A model generated the notes under the pieces. It saw only the letters and a list, made by a program, of their open reading frames with translations, was not told the DNA's origin and made no database searches. Positions 45,801 through 56,939 of a stretch of DNA of 64,000 nt are shown here, one piece after another. The position numbers and the translations under genes are program-made. The DNA is taken from positions 13,149,668 through 13,213,667 of the forward strand of contig CM026425.1 of NCBI GenBank assembly GCA_014871385.1, given 5' to 3'. This stretch comes from Ceratodon purpureus. Taxonomy: Eukaryota > Streptophyta > Bryopsida > Pseudoditrichales > Ditrichaceae. Each line of letters starts with the position of its first letter. Within the stretch, counting starts at the first letter, position 1.

Positions 45801-48554
45801 CGATCATTTGTTACCCTTGGATCAGGCAAAGAGCGTCGCTGCAATTTCACACATGCGAAAAGTACACTGGTTTGAGAAGTTCAACTGGTTTGTGAGCAGC
45901 GAGAATTACCTGATCATCAGTGGTCGAGATGCACAACAGAACGAGCTCGTTGTGAAGCGTTACATGAAGAAAGGAGACTTGTATGTTCTCCACTTGATTC
46001 GTGTCGATTGAATTATGGCAGTAAAGCACTACTTCTTCCACTAAATCTTAAAAATCATGCACCATATAGAATGTGTGCGATGTATCTGACACTGTATCGG
46101 TGCTATGTGGGAAGGTATGTGCATGCAGATTTACATGGAGCTTCAAGTACTGTAATCAAAAATCACAGTCCTGCGAATCCTATACCACCGCTTACTATCA
46201 ACCAAGCTGGGATGTACACGGTAAGTAATGAAGCAAATTTCCGCATCGATTGAAAAAGCTTCCTTTATAGAGTCAAACCATACTGAAGTATACTCTGTGG
46301 CTTCCAATTGCTTCAGGTGTGCAGGAGTCAAGCGTGGGATAGCAAGATTGTGACTAGTGCGTGGTGGGTTGAGGCTCACCAAGTGAGCAAGACTGCACCA
46401 ACTGGGGAGTACCTTACAGTAGGTAGTTTCATGGTTAGGGGCAAGAAGAATTTTCTTCCTCCCAACCCTCTTGTTATGGGTTTTGGTTTGTTATTTAGGC
46501 TTGATGATAGCAGCATAGCAGCACACTTGAATGAAAGGCGAGTCCGGGGAGAAGGAGAAGAAGGGGAGGTCCCCAGTTCTAAAGTGGTAACCGAGGAAGA
46601 TGGACTACTGCCTCCTGGTGAAGGTGAGACGCGAGGGGAAGATGATGACGATACACTGACCCTCGTTACTTCGAGCACCACGACCTCATCCGAAGTCTTT
46701 GATACGGCAGAACTTAATGCCATAAAGGAAGAGGAAGGTCAAGACACACCTGCAAACGAGGAAGAAGGTGATGACTTGAAGCACTCTGATGATGAGGTGG
46801 AAGAGAAAGTGGATTCTGAAGAGATCCAGGATGAGAAAATGAATTCTGGCGAAAATAGTAGTGATGAATTGTCACAACTGGATGCTTTACTTGATCGTGC
46901 ACTTGAGCTGAGGGCTGGGCCAAAGAGATCCGACTCTGGAAGTAAGTATGGATTGGATTCTTTGCCCACTCAAGCACAGGAGGTGGAAGACGATTTGTCA
47001 GTTACGAAAGCATCTCAGAGAGAGAGACCATATGTGTCGAAAGCTGAGCGAAGGAAAGCGAAGAAGGGTGGTAAGGCGGATATAGACGAAGAGCGGAAAC
47101 CATCTGAAGAGACAAATTCAAAAACCAGTTCAGTAAGTTCTAAAGATGACAAAGCATCTGACGAGAAAGTTGGACGAGGACGGAAGGGAAAATTAAAGAA
47201 AATCGAAGGAAAGTATGCCGAACAAGATGAAGATGAACGAGAACTGCGGATGTCGTTGTTGGCTGTAAGTATTTTGTACCCAAATCGTTTCCGAGTGCAA
47301 GTACATGTAGAATCTTCCTGCAGGTTTTGACCTGACAATGATACCTTTTGACAGTCAGCGGGAAGAAAAGACGTGAAGGCAGCTGCATCATCACAAAACA
47401 AGAAGAAAGAAGCCAACATCAATTCCGAAACTGGCATTGAAACTAGCACCAACGAAGGTGCTACTTCTGTTTTGTGTTCTCAAACATTGTGCTTTCTTTC
47501 CTTGTGCTCTTAACTATAGGTTTGTGCAGATATTGTAAGGTTTTGGGTCTTAACTGAATTTGAGCTTTTTGTAGTAGCTGAATAGTCTACTATTTCGTAT
47601 ATTTGCTCATCAGCGAAAGCTTGCAATGTTACAGGAGACGGAGTTGCGTTGGACTCAAAGGTGTGTTATAAATGCAAGAAAAGTGGACATCTTGCCCGAG
47701 ACTGTCCCGAAACAAACGTGGCTGATGGTCGTGAAGCTGAGGCCACTACACCGACTGGTAAGTCTAAATCTGGACTCACAGGTACAACAATACTAGCACT
47801 GAAACAAAGTCCTCACCAACGCACTAATGAGATGAGGTTAAATTCACAAGGCTGCCGAGACTGATGTCTTCTGCAAGCAATTTTTGTCCATTCCTGTTGT
47901 CAGGACAAAGAGCTTGTAAGTCACATGTACTTGTTCTTGTCGTGTTTCAGAGGATGTGGAGGATTCAACAGGAACACACGAAGTAAGAGACGGTCCTACT
48001 TCGGAGACGAGGGAGTCGGGCAAAGTGGAGGGGGGAATGAGCAGAAGGGCACGAGCAAAGGCTGCCGAGAAGGAGATTGCAGTACTCCTGGCAGAGGAGA
48101 ACGTACAAGAACTGGGAGATGATGAAAGGGAGAAGTTAACAGAGCTGGATTCGCTTACTGGATGTCCAACTGCGAATGACGTATTGCTATATGCGGTGCC
48201 TGTGTGTGCACCTTATCAAGCCCTGCAGGGTTTCAAGTATAGGGTGAAGCTAACTCCTGGCAATGCCAAGAAGGGAAAAGGTCAGTACCAGCACAGTCTC
48301 AAACCATTGTTCTTGTTTGTATGGGCTCGTTCTTATATGTATTGTTGGTGGATTTTGCAGCGGCCAAGTTTGCAGTGGATGTGTTCAGCCACATGCAAGA
48401 GGTTTCTCCACGAGAGAAAGAGTTGATGAAAGCAATGACCGACCCTGAGATGGTTGCATGCATGATAGGGAATGTCAAAGTTACTGCGCCTGGTTCCACT
48501 AAGCTCAAACAAGCCCAGAAGAAAGGGAAAAAAGCTAGCAGCAAAAAGGAGTAG
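42831..48554 (+). CDS. NEMF: Ribosome-associated quality-control factor NEMF/Rqc2
   Basis: Fifteen exons: 42831-42935, 43259-43371, 43519-43615, 43702-43826, 44095-44635, 44756-44941, 45072-45365, 45449-45601, 45826-45980, 46115-46220, 46317-47264, 47355-47457, 47635-47757, 47951-48280 and 48361-48554. They sum to 3573 bases, 1190 residues; animal NEMF is somewhat shorter. NFACT-N opens [14 protein letters not shown] and holds the conserved GIDRV Asp-Arg pair near residue 104. A coiled-coil middle follows ([20 protein letters not shown]). NFACT-R reads [20 protein letters not shown] and [13 protein letters not shown]. Exon 11 is long, acidic and disordered. A CCHC knuckle ([14 protein letters not shown]) follows, then NFACT-C ([20 protein letters not shown]). 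The protein binds 60S subunits with stalled nascent chains and, in animals and yeast, directs C-terminal tailing with the Ltn1 ligase. The knuckle matches the plant form (Arabidopsis At5g49930). All splice sites and phases agree. Confidence 0.95.
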
Positions 48555-48969
48555 CTTAGCATTTTTTGCACTACTAGGAATTGAATGTAGAAACTTTCTC
48601 TAAGCTTGATAAGTTCATACTGTAAAGCTTCCCAGGTACGTTACTTTCAGATTGAGTTGTAACGTATTCATGTGCTGCATATTGAAAAGCCGGATTCTAG
48701 TCGTTAGTGGAACTAAGGTAGAGACTGTAGCTCAGGTACCAATATGTAACATGACCATGTTACTTCAATTGGGTTCACTTGCTTTGCCATGTTGCCTCAA
48801 GCTTCTTTTTTTTTAAATTCTATTTTTTTCTTAACAGTACATCTGTTCCATAGCATCTTGATTGAAAACAATACATCTGTTCCATAGTATCACTGTGCTT
48901 GGAGAATCAGCCAACCAATGTTCTAAGGATTTTCCCTTCTATGGGTTGAATTCAAGAGTTGATTCTCAA

Positions 48970-49911
48970 TATCAACTAGACCATGTATAACAAGCTCCTG
49001 ATTCTCCCCACAAGTGTAGCCCAGGTACAAATCGAGAAATATGACAGAGAAAACAACTTGGAAATCATGGCCATACAAACCCCCAACATTTGCAAATGGA
49101 TGGGAAATGTAGATATAGACAATGAACTTTGTAATGAATTTTGGAACAACTTAGCTATCACGGACAAACAAAAATCATGCCTAATCAAATTCCGTATAGA
49201 AACTTACATGGGCCATGCTAGAAAACAAATGTTCTTCGAAAGAGATTGATTCCGGTTTATTACATGCCCCATTTGTAACTCACACGAACTGGATACATGG
49301 TTACATGTATTACTCACATGTCAAGAACAACACACAACAAAGCAGTTTGGGAAAATAGAAATTATTAGTCTCATCCAAAAAATCTTGTTGTTTTATTTTC
49401 ATGAATGTTGGTCCCTAGAAAATACCGTTTCCAATTGGCTACTTTTCTTCACATGCGGGGAGCAAAGATGCTGTTGTAACTCAAGATTTAGACTAGACAT
49501 TCTATGCGTCAAAGGTTTACCATACCAAAGCAACCCTCCCACAGAAATAGACCCCGTCCTTACCATACAATTTATTGAATTTACATACTGCAACGACCGA
49601 TTCTTCCCAGAAACACTTGAAGCAAAAATTAACAAATATAATCCATTCATTGCCAGTATTGTTGTTAAGAGGTGGAAAGTTGACCCCTTATTGTGATTAG
49701 AGCAGGCGCTAGAGCCACTACACACATCCCATCAATGAAACTACTTGACTACCATCAAAAATACTTTTAAAAACATAAACACTATTGCCATACAATATGC
49801 TATGTCTATTCTCCTTCACAAAAAAAACATAGAAAACCACCAACCATTACCCGAAACATTAGACCCCCATAGTCAAAACCCAAAATTAAAATAAAATAAT
49901 TTTTTTTAGTA
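48970..49911 (+). mobile_element. LINE-like 3' fragment with zinc motif and nuclease-like tail
   Basis: Two stretches in one frame (48983-49249 and 49250-49696), parted by a TGA, read as the C-terminal part of a non-LTR retrotransposon protein. After an RT-thumb-like region comes a C-x2-C-x9-H-x4-C motif (CPICNSHELDTWLHVLLTC), then RFRLDIL, then IEFTYCNDRF and KINKY. That order (zinc motif, then a PD-(D/E)xK-like pattern) recalls the restriction-like endonuclease at the end of R2-type LINEs. The DNA ends in A-rich sequence near 49880-49911. No RT core or 5' part is present, so this is a 5'-truncated, inactive copy. Clade assignment is inference. Confidence 0.5.
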
Positions 49912-49971
49912 GCTAGAGCTACTTATTTAATGTTAGCAAATGGGTGTAAAATCTCTTGTCTCGCACGATAG

Positions 49972-50122
49972 GTTGTTGGTTGGCACAACTCATTTCCTAC
50001 TTGCGATTGCTGACTCAGCAATACCAAGCCACTTCATACTCCACATCTGCTCAAACAAGTCTATCTGGGTTCAAATCCGGACCAGGTATATGAGACAAAG
50101 GCTAACCACCAACCAACAATGA
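49972..50122. repeat. Inverted repeat pair, TTGTTGGTTGG arms
   Basis: TTGTTGGTTGG near 49972 is matched by its complement CCAACCAACAA near 50112, enclosing about 130 bases. Inside lies GGGTTCAAATCCGGACC, which resembles a Pol III B box. It could be a small MITE or tRNA-derived SINE remnant, but no target duplication or A box at the right distance is seen. Confidence 0.3.
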
Positions 50123-50297
50123 GCTCGTGGCTTCGTAGCCAAACTCACATTAAAATTTAATTTAAAATGCTACACTATTAAGGTTTTTGTTACTAGATAT
50201 TTTTGACTAAAGTGTCTACTTTCGAAAATGGTGAGTTGATCTTTACTTTCATACCTTTGTCATGTGGGCTTTGGATTAGGGATAGATCGAACAGACA

Positions 50298-50717
50298 CTT
50301 AAGGTATAAGCACCTATAACCGATAACGCACCTATGACAAATAAGTAGACTTCATGGTTACAAAACAATGGAAAATCAGTAACCAATAATTGATGAACAG
50401 TAGATTCAGGATGCATCCTCCAATAGAATGTGTCTGTCATTGCTATGGAATTAGATAGCCTTATATTTGTTCACTACTCTTGTTGTTGTCGGTCATGGGT
50501 GAAGCTATATATTGGTGATGGGCTCTGACCAACTTTTGAACAATTTTTTTTGTAGTAATTCTATTTTTACTTAATTAATTTTGGAAAAATCCTCATTCTT
50601 CATGAACCTTATTTCCCTTTGCACAAAAAATAACTCCTTATCGATAAACCAAGCTCTGAACCAAGCTCTGATACGCTGAAATGCTTAAGTTCTTGGTTAT
50701 GGGTGCTTATACCTTAA
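50298..50717. repeat. Inverted repeat pair of about 24 bases
   Basis: CTTAAGGTATAAGCACCTAT at 50298 is matched, inverted with one or two changes, at 50695-50717. The right arm falls inside the LTR fossil at 50677-51031, so the left arm may be a piece of the same repeat family in the opposite orientation. Confidence 0.5.
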
Positions 50718-51031
50718 TTCACATCAACCTCATCAACCTCTCCGGAGACCGAAGTTTCTCTCTCTAGGGCCAGGTGTAAGCAATCTGTTTCTCACTCACA
50801 GCTTGTTTGTCTTCATTGAAACTTGAAACAAATACAGTATTTGTACTCCCACCATAGCTAAGTTAACCCCCAACACAGGCAGGCTACTGCTTGTCATTCA
50901 TTCCTTTTCCACCCATCTTCCACATATTTCTCATAACTTGTACACATTGAATTCCCATATTTTATATAATATCTCACATATCATTGTTTTCTCAAACAAT
51001 CTTCATTGCACTCTCTGGAACTTCCATTTCA
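50648..51031 (-). mobile_element. LTR retrotransposon fossil (LTR plus primer-binding-site remnant)
   Basis: A 355-base unit at 50677-51031 starts TGAAATG and ends CATTTCA, the short inverted ends expected of an LTR. Read on the minus strand it is followed directly by a TATCAGAGC motif (50648-50672), the usual primer-binding remnant beside Copia-type plant LTRs. No coding region or second LTR is evident in the window, so it is a broken fragment and old. Copia assignment is tentative. Confidence 0.45.
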
Positions 51032-51403
51032 TAACACATCCAAGCTTTGTCAAATGCTGTGAGGTCACAGCTGTTGTTTCCTGAGCTCTTTCAGCCTAGG
51101 TATGGAATTCCATCACATACTCTCACTCACAACCTGCTTCTCACTTTTGGGTATGTTCACTGTCAATTAGAGTTTCTCCATAGAATTTCATGCAAACCAA
51201 CTTCTGGATGTGTTGTGTGTATGAGAAGTGGGTTCTGGGAGTTGGGTTATCTCTCATTGCAATTGAATTGATGGTAAGCTATGTCATACTCTGTAAGATT
51301 GGAGAAACATAGCTCATCATGGGGTTATGTGGAATGGTTTTATGTTACAAGAGGTAGCTAATCCACATGAATGCAATGAACTGAAGTGGTGTGAGAATTA
51401 GGG

Positions 51404-51467
51404 TGATTGATGTTGTTGACAGTTTGCTGATTGATGTTGTTGACAGTTTGCTGATTGATGTTTTTTT
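51404..51467 (+). repeat. 24-base tandem repeat upstream of the omega-amidase gene
   Basis: TGATTGATGTTGTTGACAGT plus TTGC is present twice head to tail with a third partial copy. It lies about 100 bases before the first start codon of the amidase gene, so in its promoter or leader. Confidence 0.85.
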
Positions 51468-51565
51468 GCTTTTGAAATTGCTAGCAAAAAACGGATGTGG
51501 GAGTTGGTGGAATGTTTTTGACAAGGTGGTGAGGATGGTGCAGTTGCAGGTGAAGTGATTGGAAA

Positions 51566-54353
51566 ATGAGGGCGCGGTTGATCGGCAACATAGCGAGCCT
51601 CACAAGCTGTTTGCATCCACGCCTACTACCCCAGAGCTTCGCCTTCACAGCTCCAGTCAGTGTTTGCAGGAAGGAGTTTCTTCTCACTTCAGGGCAGGCT
51701 TTGAGCTTCTCACCATCTGGGTTTCTTCATCACCGAACCGAGTCTCTGTCTCGGAATTTCGTCTCGAGGAGAGGCTACAAAGGGACCACAGTCGCCATGG
51801 CGCCTGAGTTTCAACCCCAGTTGGCTCGACAGCCTCCCTCGGAGCCTCTGCCCAAAGCTCCCAATGGTGGAAAGGTATGGGTATGTGAGTAACTGGAGTG
51901 TAGCTTGAAACCATTTTATGTGATGTCTGGATCTCCTGGATTTATGTAAGCTTGGGAAGAAAGGGTTTTACTCATCATAGATGTGGAATTGATGTAGAAC
52001 ATAGTTTGGAACATGCATAGGTTCTGAGTGGGTTGTGGTGATATCTGCAGTACAAGCTTGCAGTATGCCAGCTTTCTGTTACATCTGACAAGGAGAAGAA
52101 TATTGCTCATGCACGGGAGAAGATCGAGGCTGCAGCTGATAACGGGGCCCAGCTTGTTGTTCTTCCTGTGAGTGTGTGATTTGTTCTTGGGCACGGTTGG
52201 ATGAGAGCATGGTTTGTGATGGTTTTTGGATTTCATGTAGTGTGAAGTGTAATGTTAAGTTTTCTTGAGTGTTTTGTGTTTCTAGTGTTGTGGTTTTGTT
52301 TTTGGAGTCGTGGTAGGGGTAGCTGGTAAGTGCGATTGGTAGATGTTATGGACCTTTTTCTCGTACTTAGGGTAGTGTCTTATGAATTTCTGCGTCTGTT
52401 ATGGTATCAGGAGATGTGGAACTGTCCATACTCGAATGACAGCTTCCCGATCTATGCCGAAGACATTGATGCTGGATTTGATGCATCGCCGTCCACAGCT
52501 ATGTTAGCTGAGGTCGCACGGAAGAAGAAAGTTACCATCGTTGCTGGGTCTATACCCGAGCGAAGCTCTGGTAACTTGTACAACACTTGTTGTGTCTTTG
52601 ACAAGAATGGAGAGCTGAAGGCGAAATTCCGCAAGGTATTGAGACCTCATGAACTTGTCAACTTGCTTTCAACTGCTTGTATTACTGTTTGTTTATGAGC
52701 TGAGAAATAACCTGATTGATGTTGTTGCGTGCGATCAGATTCATCTTTTTGACATTGATATTCCCGGAAAGATCACATTTAAGGAGTCCGATTCGCTAAC
52801 TCCTGGAGAAGGACTTTGTGTTGTCGACACTGGTGAGTATTTGAAGCTGTTGATCTTTTGGCAGAGGTGCTGATTTTGTTTTGCGATGCTGTTTAGTTTT
52901 GGGGGCCTTCTTCAGATGATGCTACTTCAAATGCTTATCAATGCTCTGCTAGTTTTTTGAGATTATCTTACTCCTGTTTATGTTTATTTATATGCAGATG
53001 TAGGGCGAATAGCACTTGGAATCTGCTATGATATTCGCTTTCCTGAGATGGCAATGCTTTACTCTGCTCGTGGTACTCACTCTTTCCCATCTTCTCGATG
53101 CTTACCATGCACACTAAAGTGGGGTATTAGGTCGCCCACATCATATTCAGATATGTGTATTAAATTTTTTTGCAGTTTACAATGATTCCAGGCTCCTTCA
53201 ATAAGTTCCTGGATGTACAGGGGCACACATCATATGTTATCCCGGAGCATTCAACATGACTACTGGTCCACTTCATTGGGAGTTATTGCAGAAGGCCAGG
53301 TTTAGTGCCGACTTTGAACTCCTCTTTGCTTCGTCTCTGTTGGTTTCTCATGGTTAGAACCACATCCTTGTCTGCAACTCTCACGGCAAATGTATTCTAA
53401 TATTTCTTATGTCTGCCTATGCATGGGTGTGCTTCATTTCTACGATCCAGAGCTGTGGACAATCAGGTACCTTTCTGCACTTTCTTAATACGCGCTCCTT
53501 TCATTTTAAATCAGGAGCTAATAGGGCTCTGCAGGATTCTAATAGAACGTCTCAGGATTCTCTTTTTCACATTCAAAAGTTGATGCACTTGAGGATTTTC
53601 AGTTTTTTTCTGTTGGCTTGATCACATTATGACAATTGGCAACATCTGCTACAGATATTTGTTGTGACTTGTTCACCTGCTCGTGATCCTAGTGCTGGCT
53701 ACATCGCTTGGGGTCATTCTACTGTTGTTGGGCCTGTGAGTGTTTCCTTTCCTCGCATCAGATTTACAGATTTATGGCTTTTGCATCTTTGATACGAGTA
53801 TTTCATACATGCTATTTCAACATGTCCTATGGTAATTTAACACTTTATAGTCATGTGTTGGGACCAAAGGGTTTGCTGACATACATTGTCGCTAATTGTG
53901 CAATGGGACAGTTTGGCGAAATCTTAGCTACTACTGAGCATGAGGAAGCTACCATCTTTGCAGACATTGACTACTCTCAACTCGACACAAGAAGGTACGA
54001 GCTTTTCCTTGTCCAATTATTTGTACTGTCTGACCTGTACGAAGTGGATTATGTTATTCAACTTATAATGTGGTAGTATGTTCATAGTCAAATTGGAGAA
54101 AATTCATTATGAATCTGACGCAGCCGTTGTGAATTTGGGATTACAATCTCAGATCGTTTACCTTGATGTCGACTTAGAGCTAGACTCACTTTCTCATGTT
54201 GCATTATCATGTCAACATATTGTTCCTGTTTCAAGGTTGGGTTCTGATTCTTCATTTTCTTGCAGGCAAAATATGCCACTTGAGCTCCAAAGACGCGGTG
54301 ACTTGTACCACCTCACTGATGTAACTAGAAAGGACGTTGTGAAATCCTCCTAA
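51566..54353 (+). CDS. Omega-amidase (NIT2-like nitrilase superfamily)
   Basis: Ten exons: 51566-51874, 52051-52167, 52411-52635, 52739-52832, 52998-53072, 53221-53299, 53451-53466, 53655-53735, 53912-53994 and 54266-54353, total 1167 bases, 388 residues. The nitrilase triad is complete: Glu in [12 protein letters not shown], Lys in KAKFRKIHLFDID, Cys in [11 protein letters not shown]. It should hydrolyse alpha-ketoglutaramate and alpha-ketosuccinamate to the 2-oxoacid and ammonia, clearing by-products of glutamine and asparagine transamination. The first about 77 residues are Ser/Arg-rich and look like a plastid or mitochondrial transit peptide. A second in-frame ATG at 51797 has a strong context (GCCATGG) and would give a 311-residue cytosolic form. 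The 16-base exon at 53451 encodes AVDNQ, a stretch of the family core, so it is needed. The closest plant relative by family is Arabidopsis At5g12040. Confidence 0.94.
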
Positions 54354-55595
54354 ATTTTGGGAAAGCTTGCCTACAAGTCTTCCCACTTATCTGGTGCCTT
54401 CGGTTCGCTAATGAGTATTGTAGTAGCACTTGCGCTCTCTTATGAATAATGACTGCACAGAAACTACATCGTGTTTGGTGGGTAATTGGCTTCATTTAAT
54501 GCTTCCTCTCGACTCTGAGGAAAACTTCTCTTATCTCGAGCTCCTATGCGTTACGCTTTTCTTCGTTTTATTTTCTATAATGCTGCAAAACAGGACTAGA
54601 ACGATCCTCTTTGTGACGAGGCAATCACTTGAGCATATATCTGTCACTGTATGGGTGAGATCATTTCACCAATTTCACTTCAACTGCAGCAATCTCCAAG
54701 TCTGTATACACATTGTGGAATGCTTTTGCACGTAATAAATCTCTCCTGTCATGGCCAACTCAACCTCGATTTCACTCTGTGTATGCTTCTTTCATGAGCC
54801 TACAGTCTGAGTAGCTGCTGGGAGCCCTGCCCTGGACGTTTCAGGGGTCTTCAATTGTCAAGGTCAATTTCTGTCACTGTATGCGACATAATTTTGTTCA
54901 ACGATTACGATAATCAGAGAGAAGGGTTCATCTTCAGATTCAAAACATGTCTACGCCTGGTTAATCACCAACTGTATCTGTGGTTCTGCAACAGTCTATC
55001 ACACAGGAAGATCTGATTCTCCCCGGCCCTACCTGCCGTTCCTCGTCTGTCAACACATCGCCGATGTTAGGTGTAGGGGCGGTTTCATGAACATTCCTAG
55101 AACCTAAGCTACAACAATTCCATCCCAACAATCCCCAGCTCCCAGCAAAACAAAACGAACCCATTCTCCTTACCATAATTACCGCAACTTACTATGACTT
55201 AGTTGAAAGTTATTCTCGGTTGTAAGTTATTCTCTACATCCAAAGGCAGCCTTCAACTCTCGGAAGCTCACTTCAGCAACCAAAAAGCGTTGTCCGTAAC
55301 CTCCATACAGACAATGCTAACATACGCGTTAACATGTTTCTGCCTTGCCTTGCCTTGACCTTCACGCTTGTTTGTCTGTTGACATGTCCAGGTAACATCG
55401 TATTTATCGACAGTTCAGTGCCGGCTATTCCGACATCTTCTTTTAGCCCTTACGAGATACATAAATTAGCATCTAGAGTTTACTCCAATTTCATGTCAAG
55501 TTGTTTTCAGTGATCAGGTTTTGGAGTTTGGTTACTCTTGAGGAAGTTGTTAACTAGAGGGGTCGTCGGTAGCGTACTGGTTGAGCTATCGGAGT
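54354..55595. other. Intergenic spacer between the omega-amidase and F-box genes
   Basis: It should hold the amidase 3' UTR and the promoter of the F-box gene. No gene or clear repeat is seen. Confidence 0.4.
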
Positions 55596-56939
55596 ATGAG
55601 ACAGCTTGCATTGCATTCCGGTGAGTGTTCTTCAACAGCTGTTTCTTGCTGTGATTGTTACCAGACAGTGGGCATAGCGGAAGGGGAGGCAGAGAAGATG
55701 AGCGGGTTCGGGACTGCAGGGATCGCGTGGTCTGAGCTGCCGAAGGATGTCCAACACAAGGTGCTCATGAACTTGGGTATTCAGGATTTGTGCCGAATGC
55801 GATGCGTGTGCAGGGAATGGCGCGATGTCATTCATCGGCGTGACTTCCGTGGCATGTACGATGTGGCCAACAGCTCGCAGGAGCCTCACCCGGTGATTTG
55901 CTACTTGGAGTCATCCTATCCGCTTCGTCTGCAATGCACTGCTTACGATTACGAGGGAAGAATGTGGAAGAAGATGAACAGCTTTCCTTCTGTACCTCAG
56001 CGTTCTCTCACGGCACTTAACACTTGTGCCCATGATGAATTCGGGCCACTTTCTAATGTCGGGCTTTATTCTGTAGGAGGACTACTGTGCCTCCACCATT
56101 GGAGTGACCATCGAAGAAGAGAGTATCCGCGTGGTGTGAGTTCCTGGACGGTGTGGAATCCTTTTCGAAATAGATGGAAGAGGCTTCCTCTCTGGTATGA
56201 AAACAGCGGCCAACTTATAGTGGGGAACTCCTTCGTGCATGCTTTTGTCTCAGATGAACGAACCAAGGCGTATAAGATCTTGATGGCTCATGAAGTCGCT
56301 GTCTACCCGAACAACTCTGAAGCCAGTGCGCGAAAATTGGCGACTAAGATTTATGATTCCAGAACAGGGATGTGGACTGATGGAGCTGAGCATACCCTGG
56401 GGGTTGAGCTAATCTATTCTACATCTTCCGTCAGAGGGGTGCTTTGCAACGGTCTGGTCTACTTTGTAGCCGAAACCAGAGATTTTCTGAATATTGGACC
56501 AACCAGGCCAAGCGTGGTCTTGGCTTACGACATCAGTGAAGATGAATGGATCGAACAGCCGCTTAACTCTTATTTTGTGCTCTTTGAGTGGGACGGTCAT
56601 CTGATGACAGTCGATGTCGACAATGCAGTGCTTGGCTGGGAAGAAGATTTCCTAGAGTGGGAGCCAGTGAGTCGTATGTGGAAGGAGACTGGCATAAAGA
56701 TGCCGGGGAAGATCGGCAAGGTGTTTCTCAGTGATTTGGGAGGATTTTCAATAGTCGCGAGTGGGAACCATCTTGCTGTTACCGGTCACACCAGAAATGA
56801 TGAGTTCCGGATCGCGGTGTACAAGAGAGCAGAGAATTACTGGAGGCTGCCTCCCAACGGAAAATTCTCTGATAAGCTGATGTCTTTTCTCGTGAACGGG
56901 CTTGTACTACACACGCCTAGCTTGGATTGGAGACCTTGA
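55596..56939 (+). CDS. Intronless F-box protein with kelch-like C-terminal part
   Basis: The likely start is either the ATG at 55596 or the one at 55698 (MSGFGTAG); I favour 55698 because it lies just before the F-box. From 55698 the protein is 413 residues. The F-box covers about residues 9-50 (WSELPKDVQHKVLMNLGI, CVCREWRDVIHRRDF). The rest reads as an F-box-associated beta-propeller, with WTVWNPFRNRWKRLP and repeated W-x-EP or W-x-P segments. Such proteins bind SKP1 in SCF ubiquitin ligases and choose substrates through the propeller. Single-exon F-box-kelch genes are frequent and fast-multiplying in plants. The substrate is unknown. Confidence 0.88.
   Translation: MRQLALHSGECSSTAVSCCDCYQTVGIAEGEAEKMSGFGTAGIAWSELPKDVQHKVLMNLGIQDLCRMRCVCREWRDVIHRRDFRGMYDVANSSQEPHPVICYLESSYPLRLQCTAYDYEGRMWKKMNSFPSVPQRSLTALNTCAHDEFGPLSNVGLYSVGGLLCLHHWSDHRRREYPRGVSSWTVWNPFRNRWKRLPLWYENSGQLIVGNSFVHAFVSDERTKAYKILMAHEVAVYPNNSEASARKLATKIYDSRTGMWTDGAEHTLGVELIYSTSSVRGVLCNGLVYFVAETRDFLNIGPTRPSVVLAYDISEDEWIEQPLNSYFVLFEWDGHLMTVDVDNAVLGWEEDFLEWEPVSRMWKETGIKMPGKIGKVFLSDLGGFSIVASGNHLAVTGHTRNDEFRIAVYKRAENYWRLPPNGKFSDKLMSFLVNGLVLHTPSLDWRP

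Noticed and set aside
46376-47452. Ser-rich frames on the minus strand opposite NEMF exon 11
   Set aside because: They mirror the acidic Glu/Asp/Ser-rich coding sequence on the plus strand and are shadows of it.
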